This document shows, in pieces, positions 57,101-64,000 of a stretch of 64,000 nucleotides of DNA. Within the stretch, counting starts at the first letter, position 1; each line of letters begins with the position of its first letter. Below the pieces are notes generated by a model. That model saw only the letters and a list, made by a program, of their open reading frames with translations. It made no database searches and had not been told where the DNA came from. The DNA comes from Oscarella lobularis (lineage: Eukaryota > Porifera > Homoscleromorpha > Homosclerophorida > Oscarellidae), in NCBI RefSeq assembly GCF_947507565.1, contig NC_089184.1, positions 496,001 through 560,000 of the forward strand, given 5' to 3'. A program made the position numbers and the translations under genes.

Positions 57101-60100
57101 CGGACGAAGGAAAAGACGGCGAACTTCGCTATGAAATTGTAAACGGAAACGACGAAGGCAAATTTGTTCTAAACCCGAGGACGGGAGTCATTCTCGTGAG
57201 AAGACCGTTAGACCGCGAAACGACCGAACGCTATTCTCTTCTTGTGAACGCGTCCGACCAGCCGTTGAATAGCACGCCAAAAACGGACCAAACAATGGTT
57301 TCTATTACCGTGCTAGACGTGAACGACAATGCACCGCGATGCAGTCCACCTGTTTACGTTGTCACGGTTTTGGAAGGCACCTACGTCGATTTCTCTGTTC
57401 TAAATGTCACTTGCTTCGATAGAGACGAAGGAGAAAACGGTCGCTTCGCATTTTCACTCGTTTCCGGTAACGTCGGCGGCGTTTTCAGTATTGATCCGAC
57501 GAGTGGAGAACTGTCGGTATCTGGAAAATTAGATCACGCCGTCACTCGGGTAATCAACTTGGTCATCGATGTTGCCGATTTTGGAAAACCGTCTCTTCGC
57601 GATAATGCAACGGTGACTATTGTCGTCGAGTCGGTCAACGATCATCCGCCAGTTTTCTCTCAATCATCCTACGCTGCGTCGGCGAGCGAAGATTCGTATC
57701 CCGGCACGCTGGTTATCGTCGTGAACGCGACCGACTTGGACCAAGGTATCCACGGGCAAATACGATACTCTCTTCAGCCTTCGAAAGATTCTGCAAAATT
57801 CGCCATCGATCAATATACAGGAGCCATCACTACGGCGAACTTCTTAGACCGAGAAAGCGAGCCCGTCTTGCACTTGGTCGTAACTGCATCGGATAGCGGT
57901 TTTGTTGCGGCAGCCGTTCTCACTGTAACGGTGTCCGACGTGAACGACAACGTTCCGACGTTTGTGAAATCGCCGTACGTCGTTTCACTGGCCGAAAACG
58001 TGCCCGGAGGAGAATTCGTCGGAAGCGTGTTTGCAAATGATGCCGATGCTGGAACGAATGGAAAGATCTCCTACTCTATCGTCTCAGGAAATACTGCCGA
58101 TACTTTTCGCATTGACTCCAACACAGGCGACGTCGAAACGTCCGCCGGCGCGTCGATCGATTATGAAGCGGTAAGCGTCTATTATCTGACAGTCAAAGCG
58201 TCGGATCAAGGTGCGCCAGCTCTGTCTTCGATCACGACGTTGACCATCAATGTTATTGACGAAAACGATAATATTCCCGTCTTTAGCGAGCCCGTCTACA
58301 GAGCGAGTCTGTACGAGAGCGTGCCAGTCGGTACACTTGTACGAGAAATTAATGCAAACGATGCCGACTCTGGTCCCAATTCGGACCTCACGTTTTCTTT
58401 GAGAAACTTCAGCTCGTCCTACTTATTCTCTATTGACAACGATGGACAGGTTCGCACGACGGCGCCGCTCGATCGAGAAACGCACGCGACGCACAATTTG
58501 ACCATTCAAGTGACTGACGGGACGAATTACGCATCGGCTTTGCTGACAATCACCGTACTCGATTCCAATGATAATGCGCCATCGTTTAGACAACCCTATC
58601 GCGTCGTGTCCGTGTCAGAATCGGTTCCAGTTTTATCAGTTGTCTGGCGATTTGTCGTGACAGACGACGACGAAGGGGTCAACGGATTGTTTACCAGCGA
58701 ACTCGTAGACGGAAATGTGAACGACTACTTTACGATAAGAAATTCTTCGATTGTGACGCAAAAATCGCTTGACAGAGAAACGGTCGACCGCTTTACTCTC
58801 ATAGTAGAAGCGAAAGATCAAGGAAAGCCTTCGCTCAACAGTAATGCGACTCTGGACGTGATTGTGCTGGATGTGAACGACAATGCGCCTTCTTTCGCTG
58901 CTCCTTCTTACGCGACAACTGTGCGTGAAGAAACGTCTTCGACGGCCGGTCAGCTGTTGATCACGGTGACGGCTACCGATGCTGACGAAGGAACAAATGC
59001 CGACATCACGTTTAGCATAGGAAATAATAATCCCAACGGTCTCTTCTACGTTACGTCAGCAGGCCAGTTGTATTCGACAGGAGCGTTTGATAGGGAGGAA
59101 AAGAGCAGCTACACATTTGACGTCATTGCTACAGACAGAGGAAGTCCGGCCTTGTCAGCAAGTGTGCCTGTTACAATTACCGTTGAAGATGTTAATGACA
59201 ACAGTCCTCGATTCATAAATCCACCGAGCACCGTTTCCGTTTCGGAACAATCTCCCGCAGGGACGGTCGTCCTTCAGCTGTCTGCTGCTGACGACGACGA
59301 GGGCTCCAATTCCGAAATTGTCTATTCTTTGCGACAGATTACGCGCGGAAATAAGTTCTTTGTCGTCGGCAGATCGACGGGTATAATTGCCACTGGAGCC
59401 CCCGGTGAAAGTCTTTCTGTCAACGAAGTCTACGAAGTGGAAGTGAACGCGACGGACAGAGGCAATCCCTCGCGTTCGACGAGCCTAGTGTTGACCATTA
59501 GAATCGGCACTTTTAACGATCATTCTCCCGTTTTCGACACTGCGGCGTACACTGGCGAAGTTTTAGTCAACGGGGACCCTGATTGGACCATTCTGCAGGT
59601 GTCAGCCAGCGACGCAGACGAAGACCCTTCGTTCGGCCAAGTGACGTATTTCATTGATTCGACCGACAGTCGTTCGACAGAGGGAGTCGATTCTATCTTT
59701 ACAATAGACACAGCCGGCATTTTACGAAACAAAGTGATCATAGGAAACGACGCAGAGCGCTACGTTCTTGCTATTCGAGCCGAAGACGGTGGCGAAGATC
59801 CACGCTCCGACACGACGCTCGTATACGTCGACTCTTTCAGCTACATTTACATGACTGACATCATTGTTGAAAAACCGGTGGAATCTTTCAAACTGGAGTT
59901 AGAAGACTTTGAGCGCACTCTTAATGCTTTACTCTCTGGCCTGGGAGGAACTGTGTTCATTTACGATGCCGAGGCGGCTCCTGTCATCGATTCTTCTGCA
60001 ACTGACGTGAGAAGATCGGTCGGCGAAAGAACAAGAGTGCGCATCTATGTCATTGAAGGAAAGTACTACCAAAACAACACGGCTCCTCAGTACGTCAACG

Positions 60101-61380
60101 TGGATTCGGTTCCTCCGAAAGTCTTCGTCGATGCACGACGTGTCGTCGGTGCTTTTGCGAGAATCGAAGACTTGCTTGTATACGGCATTGTTGGCGTCAG
60201 CCTTTCGTTGGCTCCACCTACACTCGAACCTCCTATCGGGTCAATACTTGAGCCTTGGACGAAAACGAGCGTCGGTATAGCGGTTCTCACCGTCGTCTCT
60301 TTCCTTGCGCTTTTGCTACTGATTTTGCTGCTTGTGTGCTGCTGCTGCTGCTGTCCTTGGTGTCCTTGTTATAGACGCAGAGACAAACGCAGGAGGTAAG
60401 GATTGCGTCGAGATTATGTTTCATGTGAACTACTGTTAGTTTTTTTAGAACTGAAAGACGTCAAACGACGGTACGTAGCAGACGGCAAGTTCGCAGAAGT
60501 AGGCCTCCTAGTCAGTATTGGCAAGAAGCTCACTGGACTAACCCGGCATACGTCAGCCCAAGAGAGGCCCTAAAAATTGCCCCGGGTAAGCCTACAGAGG
60601 TTTTTTAGCACGATCATAATGTTAAGTTCTATTTTTCAGATGAACATGAACTTTACTACATGCACGACGACGAGGACATTATTGGACGGACTCATGTCAC
60701 CCCTTGGCACGACACCGAATTTGACGTAAGTACTGAGCACATCATCTTTATCTGACTTTTATGAAATGAAATAGGGCACCGAGCAACGTTCACTGCCGCC
60801 GATGTACACTTCTCGAGATTACTTGGCAACTAATGCCGACGACCAAGAGGGATACGACGATGACTACTACTACGATTACTACTACGGAAAAGGCGCGCCC
60901 GGCGCGGTACCCGCAGCGGCTGCAGCGGGACGATCCAGCGGCACACAAAGCGGCGTTGCGTACAGAAAGACAGGGAAGGCCAGGTCCAGATACGAACGAG
61001 CTTGGGAAAGCGGCGCCGGTGAATGGGCCGAAATCGATCTTGAATCGAGTGGAGGAGGAGCAGAGTACGAAAGACGTTCCGACGCCGAACGCAGCTACGA
61101 TAGGCGCTCTGGCGGCCGCAGAACTACAGCGATGCAAGAACAGCGCTCTGTGGCGGTTGGCGGGCCGGGCCGAGGCTATGCGATTGGACAGGGTCCCCAA
61201 CGAGGCGGTGTCGTCGCCGTCGGACAAAGCGGCGAACAAAGGCAAAAAGTGGCGACAACAGAGCGACGACAAACTAGAAGGAAAAAGTATGGCTTGCCCC
61301 CAGAATTGGAGCAGGCTGTAGAAATGTGGAAAACAGGCGACGAACACCTGAGTGATCGTTATGAAGACACTGAATTCTAA
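6083..61380 (+). CDS. Giant transmembrane cadherin, about 163 EC repeats with embedded pseudo-peroxidase
   Basis: This is a predicted cell-surface adhesion protein of 18,357 residues. The exons are 6083-6209, 6278-60395, 60449-60585, 60640-60725 and 60775-61380. Donors and acceptors are GT-AG, introns are 49-68 nt, and phases match throughout (total 55,074 nt). In order: signal peptide (1-31), a degenerate plus seven good EC repeats, a linker, a haem-peroxidase-like domain (about 997-1560), about 155 EC repeats, a MAD-like domain, one transmembrane helix (18041 onward), a cysteine cluster and a 284-residue tail. EC repeats show xEN, A-x-D-x-D, LDRE or LDYE, and D-x-NDN-x-P motifs, so calcium-dependent rod formation is expected. 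No EGF, laminin-G or flamingo box was seen, so it is not FAT or CELSR. The start at 6083 gives the best signal peptide; an in-frame ATG at 6014 is an alternative. The ORF-level TAA at 60397-60399 lies inside an intron. Adhesion is by homology and the ligand is unknown. Confidence 0.92.
6290..8850 (+). repeat. N-terminal block of eight cadherin repeats
   Basis: Eight EC repeats of about 105 residues precede the peroxidase domain. The first (up to NLNTPNF, about 6620) is degenerate and lacks a good D-x-NDN end. Repeats 2-7 end in DVNDNAPEI, NVNEHAPVI, PKNRNDPVF, DVNEFGPQF, SLNKYSPVF and DENDNVPQF. Repeat 8 ends in the non-standard AFGDPYL. The linkers do not follow the alternation seen further on, so this block is best seen as a non-expanded, possibly older tip region that would carry any trans-interaction surface. 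Confidence 0.85.
8851..9135 (+). other. Unassigned linker before the pseudo-peroxidase
   Basis: About 95 residues (roughly 901-995) match neither cadherin nor the peroxidase core. The segment begins Ser/Thr-rich (SISVSTAISSSTLTSNTS), continues with a predicted helix (QAKFEEAIRKAVTDAN) and ends with RTRFACP. It may be a small domain of its own or an N-terminal extension of the peroxidase fold. I do not recognise it. Confidence 0.5.
9136..10830 (+). other. Animal haem-peroxidase domain, catalytic residues lost
   Basis: Residues about 997-1560 align along their whole length with the animal (XIIa) haem peroxidases such as myeloperoxidase and peroxidasin. Markers are YPTFDGTCNNL, WGAADVSFQRLL, PSPRHVS, AREQINLVSSYIDGSSIYG (the calcium loop, retained), GDLRSNEHVGL then LREHNRIA, ILRGL, QQGRDHGLPDY and VRDGDRFWY. 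The key exchanges, by ungapped local alignment, are: distal WGQFLDHD is FGRFVFND, giving Gln to Arg at 1094, haem-linking Asp to Phe at 1097 and distal His to Asn at 1098; proximal FRFGHTL is VSRLLLS, giving His to Leu at 1334. The catalytic Arg (1238) and the second haem-linking Glu (1241) remain. Haem ligation and peroxidase chemistry are therefore unlikely. The domain is in frame in the same exon as the EC repeats. Confidence 0.88.
10850..59880 (+). repeat. Main array of about 155 tandem cadherin repeats
   Basis: Counting inter-repeat linkers by eye gives 163 EC repeats in all, 155 of them here, at a mean of 314 nt (105 residues). Nearly all keep the E of xEN/xES, the D-x-D of A-x-D-x-D, LDRE or LDYE, and a linker Asn-Asp or Asn-Glu, so calcium sites should be widespread. 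N-glycosylation sequons are dense, often at NATVG-type positions in strand A' to B. Repeats are diverged in sequence, with no long near-identical DNA blocks noticed, which argues for old expansion kept by selection rather than recent duplication. The linkers DGNDRPIF (end of repeat 65) and DINENPLF (end of repeat 83) are one residue short. The count may be off by one or two where linkers are degenerate. Confidence 0.88.
14876..57640 (+). repeat. Two-repeat (about 630-nt) super-unit array, about 68 copies
   Basis: From the linker closing repeat 21 to the one closing repeat 156, linkers alternate strictly. Odd linkers are D-x-NDN-x-P (DVNDN, DANDN, DINDN, DENDN). Even linkers are mostly x-x-NE[HFY] or x-x-ND[HF] without the first Asp (GVNEHSP, PRNEFAP, PVNDHAP). 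The two repeat classes differ elsewhere too. The repeat ending in D-x-NDN favours LDRET and lacks strand cysteines. The repeat ending in NEH favours LDYE or LDFE, carries D-x-GxP after strand E and often has cysteines. Array growth by whole two-repeat units is the simplest explanation. Confidence 0.85.
59860..60215 (+). other. MAD-like membrane-proximal domain
   Basis: After the last EC repeat about 118 residues have the pattern of the membrane-adjacent (ferredoxin-like) domains described for PCDH15 and CDH23. There is a helix following an aromatic (FKLELEDFERTLNALLSGL), a strand (GTVFIYDAE), a variable loop, then TRVRIYVIEGKYYQ and a second helical or strand segment (VFVDARRVVGAFARI). Position directly before the transmembrane helix supports the call. 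Similarity is in pattern only, and a SEA-like fold is the main alternative. Confidence 0.55.
60271..60369 (+). other. Transmembrane helix followed by cysteine cluster
   Basis: Residues 18041-18062 form one hydrophobic helix (VGIAVLTVVSFLALLLLILL and on). Eight cysteines follow within eleven residues (six consecutive, then P-W-C-P-C), and then RRRDKRRR as the cytoplasmic stop-transfer. Such juxtamembrane cysteines are typical palmitoylation sites. The six-Cys run is encoded by a (TGC)n tract that may be a polymorphic microsatellite. Confidence 0.85.
60370..61377 (+). other. Cytoplasmic tail with NPAY and C-terminal PDZ ligand
   Basis: The tail of 284 residues spans the end of exon 2 and exons 3-5. 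It opens strongly basic, then has TNPAYV (60540-60551), an NPxY motif of the kind bound by PTB and FERM-like domains. Next come an acidic stretch (MHDDEDII), HDTEFD, a DDDYYYDYYY cluster, and Gly/Arg/Ser-rich low complexity. It ends YEDTEF at 61377, where DTEF is a class I PDZ ligand (T at -2, F at 0, acidic at -3). No beta-catenin or p120 binding motif of classical cadherins is visible. The low-complexity part is open in other frames by composition only. Confidence 0.85.
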
Positions 61381-61585
61381 CTGTTTGGAGTGCTCCGTTT
61401 TATGAAATTTAAGTGATGTGATTTTTTGTGTATTGTACGTCTATATGAGTTTGTAATTGTTTTCATCATTTATGAAATTGATTTTTTGGGTTGATATCTT
61501 ACCTGTGGTGTAAGGACGATCACGTGATCTGAGCAACGACCTTCGCGGAGGACACGAACCCGTGGTGTGGAGCCACTGGAGAGCG
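61381..61585. promoter_or_regulatory. Spacer between giant cadherin and EFL1
   Basis: The 205 bp hold the cadherin 3' UTR and the EFL1 promoter and 5' UTR. I saw no canonical AATAAA after the cadherin stop and no further gene. The two genes are head to tail. Confidence 0.5.
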
Positions 61586-64000
61586 ATGAGAGCATCAGGC
61601 GTCATCAAAAAGATTGACAGGTTGCAAAAAAGGGCAGAATACATTCGTAACATCTGCATTTTGGCCCACGTGGATCACGGTGGGGCCCCCAAACTCCTTT
61701 CTCCCACCAAAACGATTCGATATCGATGCTTGCCCAGGAAAGACGACGTTAGCGGACGCGCTCATAGCGAGCAATGGCATTATTTCACCGAGAATGGCAG
61801 GAAAAGTGAGCGATCATCGCACAGAACTCGCCAACAACTTTCGAATCGCTTTCTTCTCTAGCTTCGCTACATGGACAGTCGCGAAGACGAACAGGCGCGC
61901 GGCATCACAATGAAATCGAGTGCGATCGCGCTTTCGTTCGAAGACAGTGCGACAATTCACGTCCAACAAAGAAGTGGATTTCGAAAGTAGATTTTTAGAT
62001 GGAAGCGAGTATCTCATAAATCTGATCGACTCGCCGGGACACGTAGACTTTTCCAGCGAAGTGCACTCGAAATAAAAAATCAGAACGAACTCTAGCGTTT
62101 TTTTCCAGGTTTCTACCGCCGTTCGACTTTGTGACGGAGCCGTCGTTGTCGTCGATGTGGTCGAAGGGGTTTGCCCCCAGGTATTTTATTTAGTAGTTAA
62201 TTATTTATTTCGGGCTATAGACTTTTGTTTTTTTAGACGCATGCAGTTTTGCGTCAGGCGTGGCTTGAAAATATCAAGCCGTGTCTGGTTTTAAATAAAA
62301 TCGATAGGCTGATACTAGAGCTGAAGTTGTCACCTCTCGAAGCTCATTATCATCTTATGCAAATACTGGAGCAGGTTAAATCAGACAATAAGTTATTGAC
62401 ATTTGTACTAATTAAATATAGGTCAATGCAATTACAGGCGCTCTATTTACAAGCTCGGTTTTGGAAGAAACAGCTGTTAGATTCAGAGGCATTTTGATTT
62501 GAATAGTAACTCTATTCTTTGTATAGCAAGGTGGTAAAGATACGAAGGCTGAAGCCGAAGTTGACGTCAATCAAGTCTATGACTGGAGTGCTGGCTTGGA
62601 GGAGAAGGACGACTCGTCTATCTATTTTTCTCCGGATCAAGGAAACGTTGTTTTTGCTAGTGCAATTGACGGATGGGGATTCAGGTATATCTCTAGAGGC
62701 ATGTACTGTAGTATTCGCACTTTTGCTATGATGACCATTCAATAACGAGGGATTCAGCTACTCTTGATTTTCTGATAGTAAATCACAATCTGAGCAAAGC
62801 ATATCATACCATACCCTTTATGCGCAGATCTATGTATTCACCTCCTTCTAACATTTCTCTCTCTATGTTCTAGCATTGGTCACTTTGCTTCTCTGTTTGC
62901 CACGAAGCTTGGCATCAATTTGGACGTGCTGAGAAAGACGCTCTGGGGCGATTATTATCTCCACTTGAAGTCGCGGCGAATTTTCAAAGGGGCTCAAGCC
63001 AAAGGGAAGAAACCACTCTTTGTCCAATTCATCTTAGAAAACGTGTGGGCCGTCTACGACGCAGTCATTCAATCTCGGTAGGGTCTCTCGCTTTTCTATC
63101 GTACGTATCAAGAAATGCTTTGTTCCTCGCAGAGATAAGGAAAAAATTGATAAGATTGTTCGTTCTATGAACCTTAAAATATCGGCTCGCGACGCTCGTC
63201 ATAGCGACGCTCGAATTCATTTACAGGCCATCTGCTCTCAATGGCTTCCCCTGCCAAAAGCCGTTCTGTGTACGATGGACGTTTTGACTGCTACTTCATA
63301 TCATCTCTTTCTTATTATAGCGATGGTGATTACGCATTTGCCGAATCCTCGCGACTTGGGACGAGATCGAATAGAGAAGTTGATGTGTAGCGGTCTTCAA
63401 ACGTTGGATTCTTTTCCGGCGGAAACGCAGAAACTAGCTCAAGGTTAGACTAGAATTTTTTTTTGTTTTCGCCGCTTGGGCATCGAGTCGTCTATCAAAA
63501 TAAACCGGGTTTTGTACTAGACTTTGAGAAATGCAGTCCAGACGATTCTTCTCCCGTCATTGTGTTTATTTCGAAGATGTTTGCCGTTGATAGAAAGAGC
63601 TTGCCACAGAATCGACCAACGTACTCGCAGGCACTCGCCTCATCGGAACTGAATTGTATGTGCGTTTTGTTCTCAGGGCTTTGACGCAAGACGACATAGA
63701 TCGGAGAAGAGAAATTCTACGACAGAAAAAGAACGAAATGATAGCCGGGAAACAAGAGAAAGGTACAACCACACTGCTCAAATAGAATCAAGTGAATCAA
63801 CGCGTGTCTTAGAAGAAGAAGTCGCTGAATCGATTGAAAGCGAAGAGGCAGATAAGGACGGGGACGTTTTCGTGGCCTTTGCGCGCGTCTTCAGCGGCAC
63901 TCTTCGTCCCGGCCAAGAAATCTACGTCCTAGGCCCTCGACACAATCCAAGCCATTATGTCACCCAAGGAAACGACGACGATAAAAGAAAAGGAGCCGTC
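61586..64000 (+). CDS. EFL1: Elongation factor-like GTPase 1, 5' part
   Basis: EFL1 (EFTUD1, yeast Ria1) is the EF-2-like GTPase that works with SBDS to evict eIF6 from pre-60S ribosomes in the cytoplasm. Fourteen exons give the first 523 residues: 61586-61679, 61738-61805, 61862-61946, 61999-62060, 62109-62180, 62237-62374, 62422-62475, 62527-62684, 62874-63077, 63133-63269, 63321-63443, 63521-63620, 63677-63762, 63813 to beyond 64000. GTPase motifs are AHVDHGKTT (split by intron 1 at the glycine), [17 protein letters not shown] and NKIDRL. EFL1-specific markers are [48 protein letters not shown] and [18 protein letters not shown], followed by an acidic insert and domain II (VAFARVFSG). Introns are 47-77 nt except one of 189 nt. 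The donor of intron 3 (GACA then GTGCGA) is the least certain. The gene continues past the window. Confidence 0.93.

Noticed and set aside
6432-59741. Many 60-257-codon ORFs in other frames within the giant exon
   Set aside because: All are shadows of the repeat-coding frame. They recur at similar repeat positions and show no recognisable domain.
6278-60395. A DNA-level satellite or CRISPR-like tandem repeat
   Set aside because: Periodicity is at the protein level (about 105 and 210 residues). Nucleotide copies are strongly diverged, and no constant repeat with spacers exists.
60790-61347. A 185-codon minus-strand ORF and a 162-codon +2 ORF over the cadherin tail
   Set aside because: The tail is low-complexity Gly/Arg/Ser/Ala DNA that stays open in several frames. 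The phase-consistent cadherin frame explains it.
6083-61380. Possible bacterial adhesin contamination or horizontal transfer, given the huge intron-poor repetitive ORF
   Set aside because: Spliceosomal introns occur at both ends, and there are a eukaryotic signal peptide, an animal-type peroxidase fold, a transmembrane tail with NPxY and PDZ ligand, and flanking animal genes. Together these argue for a native metazoan gene.

Overview
The window is a compact animal genome, most likely from an early-branching metazoan such as a homoscleromorph sponge. That placement is inference. It rests on intron-rich single-copy animal genes (SLC25A46, SNX27, GTF2H2, EFL1), introns almost all 45-77 nt long, intergenic gaps of 100-750 bp, and a metazoan-style cadherin with a transmembrane helix and cytoplasmic tail. 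No transposon, tRNA, rRNA, CRISPR array or prokaryotic signal was seen.

Layout: 1-685 (+) is the 3' end of a mitochondrial outer-membrane SLC25A46-like carrier. It converges on SNX27 (850-3276, -, 14 exons). Next in tandem is GTF2H2/p44 of TFIIH (3392-5334, -, 17 exons). A 748-bp divergent spacer follows, and then the giant gene that fills 86% of the window (6083-61380, +). EFL1, the ribosome-maturation GTPase (61586 to beyond 64000, +), starts 205 bp after it and is cut by the window end. Exon chains were rebuilt by hand from splice sites, reading phase and family alignment. Every chain keeps phase, and SNX27 and GTF2H2 come out close to family length.

The central object is a predicted single-pass membrane protein of 18,357 residues. 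It is encoded by five exons, one of which is 54,118 nt long and free of stops. The order is: signal peptide, 8 cadherin (EC) repeats, a roughly 95-residue linker, an animal haem-peroxidase domain, about 155 more EC repeats, a MAD-like membrane-proximal domain, one transmembrane helix, a cysteine cluster, and a 284-residue tail with NPAY and a C-terminal DTEF PDZ ligand. The peroxidase fold is recognisable, but the positions of the distal histidine (now Asn), distal Gln (Arg), proximal histidine (Leu) and one haem-linking Asp (Phe) are all lost, so it looks like a pseudo-enzyme used as a structural or binding module.

Repeats 21-156 are built from a two-repeat (about 210-residue) super-unit. 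Linkers alternate without exception between a D-x-NDN form and an NE[HFY]/ND[HF]-like form. Within the second repeat of each unit, cysteines occur only in matched sets: strand B with strand E, or strand A with strand B, or neither. I found no orphan in 62 repeats. This covariation predicts alternative disulfides. To my knowledge neither this architecture nor this repeat grammar has been described. The tail carries two motif types known to bind SNX27 (a PDZ ligand and NPxY), and SNX27 lies 3 kb away; a functional link is speculative.
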